This document shows positions 16,321 through 25,322 of a DNA stretch of 64,000 nucleotides, one piece after another; the stretch's first letter is position 1, and each line of letters begins with the position of its first letter. The notes beneath the pieces were generated by a model. The model did not search any database. It worked only from the letters and a program-made list of their open reading frames with translations, and was not told where the DNA came from. A program made the translations under genes and the position numbers. The stretch is from an uncultured Treponema sp. Lineage in GTDB: Bacteria > Spirochaetota > Spirochaetia > Treponematales > Treponemataceae. Location of the stretch: NCBI GenBank assembly GCA_937877535.1, contig CALFJF010000074.1, forward strand, positions 1 through 64,000. The letters run 5' to 3'.

Positions 16321-17817
16321 ATGGAACAGCGACTGAAAGATTCGAGTGTGCCACACAATCTCGACGCGGAAAAGGCTACGCTTGGCGCAATTCTTTTGAA
16401 TTGGGAAGCGGTTGATTCCGTGGCTTTGATTTTGCGGGCAGGCGATTTTTACACGCAGCAAAATCAAACCGTTTTTGAGGCTATCATTTCGCTTTTTCGC
16501 AAAGAAATCCGCGGGGACACGCTTACGTTAGTGAGCGAATTGACGCAAACGGGGAAATTGGAAAAAGCGGGTGGAGTCGCGTACATTTCGTCCCTTACAA
16601 ACGTTGTTCCAACGAGCGCGAACGTTGAGTATTACGCGCAAATTGTTCGAGATTTGTCAACGAGAAGAAATTTGATTCAAATTTCTTCGGAAATAAAGGC
16701 GGAATCGTTTGACGAGTCGCGGGATTACAAATTGATTCTTGATTCTGCGGAGCGAAAAATCTTTGCCCTTGCCGACAGCGGTCAATCAAGTCCCGTGCGC
16801 TCAATGGTTGAGGTCATTCCGTATGCGATTGAAAATATCCAAAGGCATTTTGCAAATCACGAAGTTTTAACAGGAATTCCGAGCGGATACGCAAAACTCG
16901 ACAACATGACGAGCGGATTTCAAAATGGCGAATTGATAATCATCGGAGCGCGTCCGTCAATGGGAAAAACGGCTCTCGCGTTGAACATGATGGAACACAT
17001 CGCGATTCACAAAAAAATTCCGTGCGGATTTTTCTCGCTCGAAATGTCTTCGGAGCAAATCGGAAAAAGACTGTTGTCACAAGTCGGACACGTTCCAAGT
17101 ACAAAACTCCGCGACGGAATGATGAACATGGACGAACTCAAAAAATTGCAAATTGCGGCTTCGCGTTGCTACGACAAACCGCTTTGCATAATCGACACTC
17201 CAAATATGCAGTTGATGGAAATCAGGACTATTTCGCGGCGACTGCGGCAAAAAAACGATATACGCATTATTTTTATCGATTATATTGGACTAATTTCCAC
17301 GGAAGACCCGAATGCGCCCGTGTATGACCGCGTGTCGGAAATCTCAAAATCGTTGAAAAGTCTTGCCCGCGAATTAAATATTCCTGTGGTTGCTCTTTGT
17401 CAAGTTAGGCGCGACGCGGAAGGAAACGAGCCTACGCTAAATCAACTCCGAGGCTCTGGTTCAATCGAGCAAGATGCCGACGTTGTGATGTTCATTCATC
17501 GTGACAGAAAAAAGCAAGAAGACGGCGAAATGATGCCTGTTCAAGAAGCAAAATTGATTGTGGCAAAGCAGAGAAACGGTCCGATTGGAGACGTTCCGCT
17601 TTTGTTTATGTCCGCTTTTACCCGTTTTGAAAACAAGACGAGTACTGCCGATATGCAGCCAATAAAGCCGATGGCGCAAAGTTTTCCGCCCGAATCCCAA
17701 AATCCTGTTCAAGGTGCGGGCGAGCCTAGTGTCGGCGCGTCGGTGTCGATTCCGCAAAGTTCGAGTATGGATTCCATGCCCCCATTTCCAACGGTTGACG
17801 AGATGACAGATATGTAG
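16321..17817 (+). CDS. dnaB: Replicative DNA helicase DnaB
   Basis: A 498-residue hexameric helicase that unwinds DNA ahead of the replication fork. The N-terminal domain begins VPHNLDAEKATLGAILLNW. The RecA-like domain has Walker A GARPSMGKTALALN, the FFSLEMSSEQIGKRLLSQ block, Walker B IIFIDYIGLI and the late LRGSGSIEQDADVVMFIHRD. The C-terminal 70 residues are Pro/Ser/Met-rich and poorly conserved. I start at ATG 16321, because longer in-frame starts overlap the rplI terminator. It follows the rpsF block as in many bacteria. Confidence 0.97.
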   Translation: MEQRLKDSSVPHNLDAEKATLGAILLNWEAVDSVALILRAGDFYTQQNQTVFEAIISLFRKEIRGDTLTLVSELTQTGKLEKAGGVAYISSLTNVVPTSANVEYYAQIVRDLSTRRNLIQISSEIKAESFDESRDYKLILDSAERKIFALADSGQSSPVRSMVEVIPYAIENIQRHFANHEVLTGIPSGYAKLDNMTSGFQNGELIIIGARPSMGKTALALNMMEHIAIHKKIPCGFFSLEMSSEQIGKRLLSQVGHVPSTKLRDGMMNMDELKKLQIAASRCYDKPLCIIDTPNMQLMEIRTISRRLRQKNDIRIIFIDYIGLISTEDPNAPVYDRVSEISKSLKSLARELNIPVVALCQVRRDAEGNEPTLNQLRGSGSIEQDADVVMFIHRDRKKQEDGEMMPVQEAKLIVAKQRNGPIGDVPLLFMSAFTRFENKTSTADMQPIKPMAQSFPPESQNPVQGAGEPSVGASVSIPQSSSMDSMPPFPTVDEMTDM

Positions 17818-17860
17818 GGATAAATTGAAAAACTTTCCTCTATTCTTTTGTCTAAAAGTA

Positions 17861-17869
17861 TGCTATAAT
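17861..17869 (+). promoter_or_regulatory. Extended -10 promoter for the P83/100 gene
   Basis: TG-C-TATAAT (17861-17869) forms an extended -10 element. No good -35 hexamer is seen at the usual distance. It lies about 95 bases before the ATG at 17964. Confidence 0.55.
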
Positions 17870-17963
17870 AAGCACGTTTTGAAAAATAGGTCGAATTTTT
17901 TTCGCAATCAAAAAAATCGACTGTCAATGAAAATTCAATGTAAAATTCACGGAGGAATTTGAA

Positions 17964-19949
17964 ATGAGCAAAAAAAGTAGGAAGATTTTGGGAGCGGCTG
18001 TGGCATTTTTTGCCGTTGCTGCGTTCGCTCCTGTATTCGGACTCGAAGTAGACCGCAAGGAATTGGAGTCCGTGGGAAGCGGGGGCGGCGTTGTTTTCCA
18101 AAATTACAGCGGACCGCATACGGTCATAAATTCGGTTGACCAGATTCGAGGAATCGGCTCGGCTCTTGCCCCGTCGATTTCGGCAAATCCTGATAGATAC
18201 GCATCTGTTGGAAATTCGGCACGGTATCAAATAATTCATGCGGTGGACGAAAAAGAGCAGGGAAAATTAGACGCGGATATTCTTGTAATTGGTTCAAATG
18301 CTACCGTTGACCACATCACAAACCTTCGAAGAATTATATCCGCGTATCTTTCTTCTGCGTATGATTATTCACGGCGCGATGCTGACACAATCGCGGTTTT
18401 TGCGACGGTGTACAACGCAGTGTATCGCGGAAACATGGACAATTTTTCTGAAAAATACAAAAAAGTCGTTGTTGACTCATTGAATGAAGCGCGAGTCGGT
18501 CTTTCAAAAAATTATCAAGAATGGCCTGGCGCAACTCAAATCGTCATTCCGCTCTACGACGTTCGCGGCGGACTTTCTACGGTCGATTCTTCGGAAATTG
18601 CTGGTCGTCAAGTCATCGAATCTCTCCAAGGCGAAGACGACAAGGGAATCGATGCCCGAAAAGGAATGGTTGACATAATGGACAGAGAGGCTGACGCGGC
18701 AAGCGATGCGGCTGATGAGGCACGAAAGCGCGCGGAAGCTGAGGCTGAAAAGGCTCGCGAAGAAGCGGAAAAAGCAAGCGAGGCGAATCGTGAGGCGGCG
18801 GAGGCAAAGCGCGAGGCGGCTTCCGCTCAAAAGGACGCTGACGGAGCGCAAAAACAGGCTGACAGCGCACAGAAAAATGCTGACGCGGCGCAAGCGGCTG
18901 CTGATGAAGCAAAGCGACACGCTGACGCGGCTCAAGCAGCGGCTGACGAAGCACAACGAGAAGCGGACGCTGCAAAAGCGGCAGCAGAGGCGGCACAGCG
19001 CACTGCTGAAGAAAATCCAAATGATGCCGTCGCTCAAGCAGACGCGGCTCAAAAACAGGCAGAAGCAGATGCCGCTCAAAAACAGGCTGACGCGGCTCAA
19101 AAGCAGGCTGACGCAGAGCAGAAAAACGCTGACCAAAAGCAGGGGAGTGCTGACGCGGCACAGCAAAACGCTGAACAAAAACAGGCTCAAGCTGACGCGG
19201 CACAGCAAAACGCTGAGCAAAAACAGGCTCAGGCGGAGGCAAAGCAGGGAGAGGCGGAGCAGCAGGCGCAACGTGCGGGCGAGCAAGCACAACGCGCTGG
19301 CGAGCAGCAGGCTCAGGCTGATGAGCAAGCGGAGGCTGCGGAACGAAAACGTGCTGAAGCGCAGGCGGAGCGCGATTCTATTGCGCGTGACCAAGAAGAA
19401 GTTATGAACCGCGAAAGTGTTGCCGATGAAAACGTTCTTTATGGACTTAAAAGCGTTGACGAAATTGGCACGATGAGCGCAATTGTCAAAATGAACTCGC
19501 AAAACGGCGAACTCGTAAAAGAATCGCCCGTGTCCGTTATCCGAAGTCGCACTGTTTATGAAGACGGTTCCAATTTTGTTGCAATCGCTGGCACCAATTT
19601 TGGAAACGGAGCTATAAAACTCGTTCTTATTGACAAAGATTCCCTTGAAATCGTTGGAGAAAGCAATGAGATTCTTTCAGAAACGTCCGTTCTTGTTGAA
19701 TTTGGCGGTTCGTATTTCTGCGTTGTAAAAACGGGAACGGCGAGTTTTGTTGTAGGAAAATTCAACAACAATGCGCAACTGCTTATTCAATCGGACGTGC
19801 CTGTAAAAGCGGCAACTCCAATCACAATCACCAAAAAAGGCGTGCTTGTAACGTCGAGCGACGGCGTTCCAGTTCTTTTGAATGAAAGCGACCTTACGGC
19901 AATCACAAAAAACGTTCCCACTGCAAGCGCGAACGTTGATGCTAAGTGA
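17964..19949 (+). CDS. P83/100 family antigen
   Basis: A 661-residue secreted protein of the spirochaete P83/100 family (named from the Borrelia antigen). An N-terminal signal peptide (VAFFAVAAFAPVFG) precedes the conserved domain to about residue 240, which includes GIGSALAPSISAN, TVYNAVYRGNMDNFSEKYK and QIVIPLYDVRGGLSTVDSSE. Residues 245-475 are a long Ala/Gln/Glu/Lys-rich coiled coil of degenerate repeats on the theme AAQKQADAAQ. A beta-rich C-terminal domain of about 185 residues follows. Location is probably periplasmic; the role is unknown. The AGGA ribosome binding site lies before ATG 17964. Large open frames on the opposite strand here are by-products of the repeats. Confidence 0.9.
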   Translation: MSKKSRKILGAAVAFFAVAAFAPVFGLEVDRKELESVGSGGGVVFQNYSGPHTVINSVDQIRGIGSALAPSISANPDRYASVGNSARYQIIHAVDEKEQGKLDADILVIGSNATVDHITNLRRIISAYLSSAYDYSRRDADTIAVFATVYNAVYRGNMDNFSEKYKKVVVDSLNEARVGLSKNYQEWPGATQIVIPLYDVRGGLSTVDSSEIAGRQVIESLQGEDDKGIDARKGMVDIMDREADAASDAADEARKRAEAEAEKAREEAEKASEANREAAEAKREAASAQKDADGAQKQADSAQKNADAAQAAADEAKRHADAAQAAADEAQREADAAKAAAEAAQRTAEENPNDAVAQADAAQKQAEADAAQKQADAAQKQADAEQKNADQKQGSADAAQQNAEQKQAQADAAQQNAEQKQAQAEAKQGEAEQQAQRAGEQAQRAGEQQAQADEQAEAAERKRAEAQAERDSIARDQEEVMNRESVADENVLYGLKSVDEIGTMSAIVKMNSQNGELVKESPVSVIRSRTVYEDGSNFVAIAGTNFGNGAIKLVLIDKDSLEIVGESNEILSETSVLVEFGGSYFCVVKTGTASFVVGKFNNNAQLLIQSDVPVKAATPITITKKGVLVTSSDGVPVLLNESDLTAITKNVPTASANVDAK

Positions 19950-19977
19950 TTTTGATTTTGAGCGCGGGGGAGGGGCG

Positions 19978-20007
19978 TTGACCATGAACTCGCGCTTTTG
20001 CTATAAT
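19978..20007 (+). promoter_or_regulatory. Sigma-70 type promoter for rpsT
   Basis: TTGACC (19978-19983), 18-base spacer ending TGC, TATAAT (20002-20007), so also an extended -10. It implies a leader of about 180 bases before rpsT, long enough for S20 autoregulation, although no specific structure is recognised. Confidence 0.75.
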
Positions 20008-20194
20008 CAAAACAGTTTTGTATTTTGGGAATTCGCTTTTGAGGTGGCGGATTTCAAAAAAAACGATACGGCAAAAGCGGCAGTCGAAATTTACGTCCGT
20101 AGAGAGATTACAAGTCTTTTTTGAAACGTCGTTGGCGAAGCAAAAAAAGCAGTCTTGATGAAGCGGAAAAATGCCGAACCTTAGGAGTTCCAAG

Positions 20195-20473
20195 ATGGCA
20201 AGAAATCAAACATCTGCGGAAAAGCGTTTTGCGCAAAGCGAAGTGCGCCGCCTTCACAACAAGGCGATTAAAAGTGAGTGTCGAACGTATGTGCGGCAAT
20301 TTGTTGAGGCTGTAGAGGCAAAGGACGAAAAACTTTCTGAAGAAAAACTCAAAAAGCTCTCCTCCAAACTCGACAGCGCACGAAGCAAAGGCGTTCTTAC
20401 GCGCAACGCGGTTTCTCGAAAAAAATCGCGCATGGCAACGCTTTTCAACAAAACGTTCAAGTCGGCAAAATAA
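20195..20473 (+). CDS. rpsT: 30S ribosomal protein S20
   Basis: A 92-residue, strongly basic all-helical protein. SAEKRFAQSEVRRLHNKAIK and SKGVLTRNAVSRKKSRMATL are the S20 rRNA-binding blocks. It binds the 5' domain of 16S rRNA early in 30S assembly. TAGGAG lies eight bases before ATG 20195. It has its own promoter and terminator, so it is probably a single-gene transcript. Confidence 0.95.
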   Translation: MARNQTSAEKRFAQSEVRRLHNKAIKSECRTYVRQFVEAVEAKDEKLSEEKLKKLSSKLDSARSKGVLTRNAVSRKKSRMATLFNKTFKSAK

Positions 20474-20496
20474 ATAAGTCCGGCACATTGCAAAAC

Positions 20497-20527
20497 GGGC
20501 TTCCACTTTGGAAGCCCTCTTTTTTTT
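20497..20527 (+). terminator. Rho-independent terminator of rpsT
   Basis: GGGCTTCCA (20497-20505) pairs perfectly with TGGAAGCCC (20509-20517) around a three-base loop, followed by TCT and a long T-run. Confidence 0.92.
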
Positions 20528-20555
20528 CAAAAAATCGAACAAAATCGAGGAAAAA

Positions 20556-20972
20556 ATGGCTGATAAAGGCAAAAAAAATCTTACGGTTTTTGGGCAGAAT
20601 ACGGAGTTTGATGGCGTTTTGAACTTTTCTGACAGCCTTGTTATTATGGGAAAGTTCAACGGAAAAATCGAATCGACTGGCGACCTTGAAATCGATTCGG
20701 GAGCAACGTGCAACGTTGAAAGCATGAAAGCAGCGTCAATCGAAATTTCGGGGAGCGTTTCAGGTCAAATTGAAGCGACGGAATCCGTGGAATTGTGTTC
20801 AGGGAGCGTTGTAAAAGGCGATATTTCTGCGCCTCGAATTCGGATTTCCGACAACGTGGATTACGAGGGGCAGGTTCAGATGATTGAAAAAACGCCGAGC
20901 ATGAATCTATTTTCGGTTGCGTCTGACGAGTATAAAAGCGCGTTTGTCTTAAAATCAAATCTTCCGCGATAA
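20556..20972 (+). CDS. Bactofilin (polymer-forming cytoskeletal protein)
   Basis: A 138-residue bactofilin. The central beta-helix domain shows LTVFGQNTEFDGVLNFSDSL, MGKFNGKIESTGDLEIDSGA, then repeated strands with regularly spaced Ile/Val (AASIEISGSVSGQIEATESV, LCSGSVVKGDISAPRIRI). Bactofilins form filaments without nucleotide and help shape cells or anchor wall-synthesis enzymes; in spirochaetes they affect helical form. The start is ATG 20556 after GAGGA. The short tail beyond residue 110 is unrelated low-complexity sequence. Confidence 0.9.
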   Translation: MADKGKKNLTVFGQNTEFDGVLNFSDSLVIMGKFNGKIESTGDLEIDSGATCNVESMKAASIEISGSVSGQIEATESVELCSGSVVKGDISAPRIRISDNVDYEGQVQMIEKTPSMNLFSVASDEYKSAFVLKSNLPR

Positions 20973-20984
20973 AGGAGCAAGAAA

Positions 20985-21485
20985 ATGGCAGAGGAGAGCG
21001 CGTCAAAGTACGTGCGCCCCACGTGGGACGAATATTTCATGGAAGTGTCGCGCACCATCGCGAAGCGGGCGACGTGCGACCGCGGGCGGAGCGGGTGCGT
21101 CATCGCGCGGGACAACCAGATTCTCGTGACGGGCTACGTCGGAAGCCCGGACGGACTTCCGCACTGCGACGACGCGGGTCATCTCCTCAAAAAAATGCTC
21201 CACGACGACGGGAGCGTGACGCAGCACTGCGTTCGCACCGTCCATGCCGAGCAGAACGCAATCTGCCAGGCGGCAAAGCGCGGCATCTCGATTGACGGCG
21301 GAACGGTCTACTGCAAGATGACGCCGTGCCGAACGTGCGCCATGCTCATCATTAACTGCGGCATAAAGCGCGTCGTCTGCGAAAAGCACTACCACGACGA
21401 GGGCGACTCGATGAAAATGTTCGCGCAGGCGGGAATCAAAATCGAGCATTTGGAAGATTCCGTCCAAACGTATCGCGATATGTAA
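20985..21485 (+). CDS. dCMP deaminase / ComEB family
   Basis: A 166-residue zinc deaminase that would convert dCMP to dUMP for thymidylate synthesis. The zinc site is visible: HAEQNAICQAAKRG (His and catalytic Glu) and the CRTCAML pair of cysteines. RPTWDEYFMEVSRTIAKRATC is the typical N-terminus. It follows the bactofilin gene by 12 bases, with AAGGAG before the ATG. Its base composition is much richer in GC than any neighbour, especially 20990-21430, with GC-ending codons, which points to recent transfer or unusual selection. Confidence 0.93.
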   Translation: MAEESASKYVRPTWDEYFMEVSRTIAKRATCDRGRSGCVIARDNQILVTGYVGSPDGLPHCDDAGHLLKKMLHDDGSVTQHCVRTVHAEQNAICQAAKRGISIDGGTVYCKMTPCRTCAMLIINCGIKRVVCEKHYHDEGDSMKMFAQAGIKIEHLEDSVQTYRDM

Positions 21486-21524
21486 AAAAACGGCAATCCT
21501 TTTTGCGGATTGCCGTTTTTTTTT
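21484..21524. terminator. Bidirectional terminator between the dCMP deaminase gene and thrC
   Basis: CGGCAATCC (21491-21499) pairs with GGATTGCCG (21507-21515). It is flanked by seven A on the left and nine T on the right, so it works for both converging genes. Confidence 0.9.
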
Positions 21525-21527
21525 GAT

Positions 21528-22946
21528 TTATTTTTGCAAATTCTCCAAAAGCCACGTTTTGAATTTTTCGTAATCGTTTTCCATAGGCTCTGCGCGGTCT
21601 GGCAGTTTCATAATTTTTTCAAGGCGGTCTGGAATCACAGGAGAAGAGCCTGTCGCTTTTTTCACCGTTTCGCCAAATTTGGCAGGATGCGCTGTTTCAA
21701 GAATAATTCCGACGGCTTGCTTTTCTGCTGCCTTTTTTGCCCAAGCAGGAATATTTGGTGTAAGCCCTGGTTTTGCAATGTCGTTTTTTTCGCCAGAAAG
21801 CAATTTTTTCATCGCGTCGGTTTTGATGTCGTACCAGGCTTTCCAAGCCACAGAGCCGTGCGGGTCAATCGTATAGCCCGTTTTTTCGTAACAATGCCGA
21901 ATCGACTGAATGATTCCTTCGTCGTCAAGCCAATACGAAGCAAAAAGCGAGCGCACTTGCTCAAGATTGTACATCGCGGCGATTCGCTCGTAATTGCTTG
22001 GAGCACCAACGTCCATCGCGTTTGCAAGCGTTGCCACACTCGCTCTCGCCCGATATTCGCCAGAGAAAATCCAATCAGGAATCGTTCGATTTGAATTTGT
22101 GGCTGCAACAAATCCGTCGATTGGCGCGCCCATTTCCCGCGCAATCAAACCGCTCGTCAGATTTCCAAAGTTTCCGCTTGGCACTACCGCGATTATCGCT
22201 GGATTTTCGATTTTGCTGTCAAGCCAAGCACGAGCGCGTACCACAAGGCTCGAATACATATAGTAAAAACTTTGTGGCAAAAGGCGCGAGATATTTATCG
22301 AGTTCGCTGACGAAAGGCGAAGAGTCGCGCGGAGCGATTCGTCCGTAAACGCAGTTTTGACGAGTTTTTGGCAATCATCAAACGTTCCCTTTACGCGAAG
22401 AGCACGAACGTTCCCGTCGAACGTGGAAAGTTGCTTTTCTTGAAGCGGACTGATTTTTCCTTCGGGATACAAAATCGTAACGTCAAGCCCCGGAACGTTG
22501 TGGAACGCAGAACCGACAGCACTTCCCGTGTCGCCACTCGTTGCCACAAGAATGTGGAGCGGGCTATTTTCATCTTTGTTGAAATACGACATAACGCGCG
22601 CCATGAATCGCGCTCCAAAATCTTTGAACGCGCACGTCGGTCCGTGGAACAATTCCAAAACGTAACTCGTTCTGTCAACGGGCACAACGGGGGCAGAAAA
22701 GGGGTAGGCTGCGTTTATAATACCCATAAGGTCGCTGTCAGGAATTTCGCCTTCAACGAACGGTTTTGCCATATTGAACGCGATTTCTCGAAATCCAGGT
22801 TCTGGCGTTTTGTTCAAAAATGCTTGCGGTAAAACAGGAAACTCCGTTGGAATATAAAGTCCGCCCGTTTCCTTGCTCATTCCGTTCAAAACCGCTGTTC
22901 TAAAATCCGTTTTTACGGCGCGGTTTCTAGTATCTGTGTATGTCAT
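21528..22946 (-). CDS. thrC: Threonine synthase
   Basis: A 472-residue PLP enzyme that converts O-phosphohomoserine to threonine. FHGPTCAFKDFGARFMARVM carries the PLP lysine (the K of AFKDFG). LVATSGDTGSAVGSAF and VVPSGNFGNLTSGLIAREMG are the phosphate-binding and Gly-rich blocks. The start is ATG at 22946, with GGGAGG five to six bases upstream. No other threonine-pathway gene is nearby, so it is not in a classic thr operon here. Confidence 0.95.
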   Translation of the reverse strand: MTYTDTRNRAVKTDFRTAVLNGMSKETGGLYIPTEFPVLPQAFLNKTPEPGFREIAFNMAKPFVEGEIPDSDLMGIINAAYPFSAPVVPVDRTSYVLELFHGPTCAFKDFGARFMARVMSYFNKDENSPLHILVATSGDTGSAVGSAFHNVPGLDVTILYPEGKISPLQEKQLSTFDGNVRALRVKGTFDDCQKLVKTAFTDESLRATLRLSSANSINISRLLPQSFYYMYSSLVVRARAWLDSKIENPAIIAVVPSGNFGNLTSGLIAREMGAPIDGFVAATNSNRTIPDWIFSGEYRARASVATLANAMDVGAPSNYERIAAMYNLEQVRSLFASYWLDDEGIIQSIRHCYEKTGYTIDPHGSVAWKAWYDIKTDAMKKLLSGEKNDIAKPGLTPNIPAWAKKAAEKQAVGIILETAHPAKFGETVKKATGSSPVIPDRLEKIMKLPDRAEPMENDYEKFKTWLLENLQK

Positions 22947-22994
22947 AGTTCCTCCCAATGATTTTAATACTTTTTTATTATCGGATTTTTGATT

Positions 22995-24029
22995 TTATAA
23001 TCCGTAAACGAGTTTTGCGGCAATTTTTGCAGTTGCATTTGTTCGCGCTTCCATGTCGTTTGCGCCTGTTTCAGTTTCGCTTGCGGCAAACAAAATCGAA
23101 CCGTCCGCTAAATCCATTGCACAAACGTCAATGAAAAACGCCGCTCCGCTATCGCTAGAAACGGGTTTTATCGTTCCGTAAATCAAATACGTCATTTTGC
23201 CCCAACCGTTTTTGAGGAGTTTTGACGCTTCTGCATAGACTTTTTCGCGCTCTCCAGAAAGAACTGCGTCCGTAAAATCGGCGTTTCCGACTCCCGTAAA
23301 CCGTTGGCGCATCATCGCAGTCAAAAGTCTGCTTGACGCAATCGAATTTCCTCGTAACGGTTTTCCGTTCGCACTAAATTCAACAAGCGAAATCAGACCG
23401 CCTGCGGACAATTTGTCGGTTCGCACAATAAAAGGCGCGGAAACTCTAAATTGGCGAGCAAATTCGGCGATTTTTTCCGCGTCGCTTGCATTTTTGTCAA
23501 AGGTGGGTTCTATAAAAAGCGTTCCGTATAATGATTCGAGCGGAGTTGGCGGCACAAAACGCACAATGCCAGCGGTATTTGTAAAAAGTGCAATTTCTTC
23601 GTATTCAAATTCGCCTTCGATTTTCAAACCATTTTCGTTTTTTCCCTTTCGGACAGGGTAGCGCACCGTAAGCGGAAAATTCGCGGCTGCCGAACCGTCT
23701 TGATTTTCAACGCTTATGATAAACGCCTCGGAAAAATTTTTTCCGCAAACGGTTTCGCGTGGACTTTTTGTGATACGAATCGACTCGGCGAACAGATTTT
23801 CCGTTAGAGAAACGAATTTTTCAAAATCGCTTGGCTCTTTTTGGGAAATCGGTTTGGAAGATTCTGCGTTTTTTGATTCTTCTGTTTTTTCTTTAATTTC
23901 AGGTTCTATCGCTGGCTCTTCTTGCGTTTTTGCGTTTTCCGCAATTTTTGAAGAACTGGCGCACGCACACAAAAAAAACGGCACAACGAACAAAAATAAA
24001 ACTGCGTTTTTTTTCATTTTTTTTAACAT
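22995..24029 (-). CDS. Lipoprotein of unknown function
   Basis: A 344-residue lipoprotein. A basic start (MLKKMKKN) and hydrophobic stretch lead to the lipobox LCAC, then a Glu/Lys/Ser/Pro-rich linker (about residues 25-70) and a folded domain of about 260 residues. The later part (LLTAMMRQRFTGVGNADF, GWGKMTYLIYGTI, and an ETETG segment) resembles spirochaete lipoproteins that pair with LPP20/CsgG-type proteins, but I cannot name a family. The start at 24029 is set by AGGA eight bases upstream. It diverges from alr. Confidence 0.75.
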   Translation of the reverse strand: MLKKMKKNAVLFLFVVPFFLCACASSSKIAENAKTQEEPAIEPEIKEKTEESKNAESSKPISQKEPSDFEKFVSLTENLFAESIRITKSPRETVCGKNFSEAFIISVENQDGSAAANFPLTVRYPVRKGKNENGLKIEGEFEYEEIALFTNTAGIVRFVPPTPLESLYGTLFIEPTFDKNASDAEKIAEFARQFRVSAPFIVRTDKLSAGGLISLVEFSANGKPLRGNSIASSRLLTAMMRQRFTGVGNADFTDAVLSGEREKVYAEASKLLKNGWGKMTYLIYGTIKPVSSDSGAAFFIDVCAMDLADGSILFAASETETGANDMEARTNATAKIAAKLVYGL

Positions 24030-24180
24030 TTTTTCATTCCTGTTTGACTTTTTTGACTCTTTTTCTTGCTTTTTGAGAATGTTTCTTTTAATTTTATCGA
24101 GAATATATGGTATTGTATAGGTAAAAATGCAAAATTTTTCGCGCTTTTCCAAAATTCGTATTCATTCTAAAATCGAAATC

Positions 24181-25293
24181 ATGGAATCAACTGTCGCAAA
24201 AATAAATCTTGAGCATTTTCGCTCAAATCTCAAATTCATTCGCTCAAAAATGGCTTTGGGCGCAAAAATGTGCGTTGCAGTAAAGGCGGACGCTTACGGA
24301 CACGGAGCGGTCGAATGTGCAAAAGTCGCTGTTGCGAGTGGCGCGGATTTTCTTGCAATCGCTCGCGTTTCAGAAGGTCGAGAACTCCGCGAGGCGGGAA
24401 TAAAATCGAACCTTTTGCTTTTGAGCCTTTGCCTTCCTGAAGAAATGGACGAATTGGTTTCGCTCAACATTACGCCGCTCGTTTTTGACGAAGCGTACAT
24501 CGAACTCGTTTCAAATGCGGCAAAGAGGGCAAAAAAAGACGGTTATCCTGTTCATCTTGCCGTAGACACGGGAATGGGGCGAATTGGCTGTTTGCCACAA
24601 GAAGCGGGAGAAATTGCACAAAAAATAGTTTCTTGTGGTTTGCATTTTGGCGGAATTTGCACGCATTTTTCTGTTTCTGATTCAAAAAAAGAAAAAGATG
24701 AATCGTATACAAGATTGCAATTTGAGCGATTCCTTTTTGCAATCGAGGAAGTGCGTTCAAAAGGAATTGAGCCAGGAATTCGGCATTGCGCTGCAAGCGC
24801 GGCAACGCTTTTGCGTCCAGAAATGCACTTGGATATGTGTCGCCCAGGCATTATTTGTTACGGCTATTATCCTGGCGACTTGTCAGGAAGCGAGTTAAAA
24901 CCCGTTATGTCGCTCGTCACGCGCGTTTCTTCAATTCGAGTTCTTCCTGCGGGAAGTTGCGTTTCTTATGGGCGCACCTGGAAAGCGGAAAAAGATACAC
25001 GAATCGCGATTCTTCCCGTGGGCTACGCAGACGGGCTTTTGAGAAGACACGCTGACAGTTCCGTTTTGATTTTAGGGAAAACGTATCCTATACGAGGTCG
25101 AATTTGCATGGACCAGTGCATGATTGAAATCGGGGACGACAAAATCGAACGCTGGAGCGAAGCGGTCATTTTTGGCTGGGAAAACGGCGGGCAAAGTGCG
25201 CAAATGCTCGCAGACCGCGCACACACGATTTCTTACGAAATTACGTGTGCCATCGGAAAACGAGTTCCGCGCATTTTTGTTGATGGAAAATGA
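24181..25293 (+). CDS. alr: Alanine racemase
   Basis: PLP enzyme that interconverts L- and D-alanine for peptidoglycan. VAVKADAYGHGAVE contains the PLP lysine near the N-terminus. VDTGMGRIGC, the HCAASAATLLRPEMHLDMCR block, VLPAGSCVSYGRTW and the catalytic tyrosine region RGRICMDQCMIEIG are all present. From ATG 24181 the protein is 370 residues, the usual length. The frame is open from ATG 24127, which has a weak AGG before it and would add 18 residues. It diverges from the lipoprotein gene. Confidence 0.95.
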   Translation: MESTVAKINLEHFRSNLKFIRSKMALGAKMCVAVKADAYGHGAVECAKVAVASGADFLAIARVSEGRELREAGIKSNLLLLSLCLPEEMDELVSLNITPLVFDEAYIELVSNAAKRAKKDGYPVHLAVDTGMGRIGCLPQEAGEIAQKIVSCGLHFGGICTHFSVSDSKKEKDESYTRLQFERFLFAIEEVRSKGIEPGIRHCAASAATLLRPEMHLDMCRPGIICYGYYPGDLSGSELKPVMSLVTRVSSIRVLPAGSCVSYGRTWKAEKDTRIAILPVGYADGLLRRHADSSVLILGKTYPIRGRICMDQCMIEIGDDKIERWSEAVIFGWENGGQSAQMLADRAHTISYEITCAIGKRVPRIFVDGK

Positions 25294-25322
25294 CAGCACG
25301 GATTCCAAAACGTAACCAAAAA

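Noticed and set aside
18504..19502. Long open frame on the minus strand inside the P83/100 gene.
   Set aside because: By-product of the Ala/Gln-rich repeats. The plus-strand protein has a signal peptide, a family match and a ribosome binding site.
19984..20124. 46-codon frame between the P83/100 gene and rpsT.
   Set aside because: Its ATG lies inside the rpsT promoter spacer, and no ribosome binding site precedes it.
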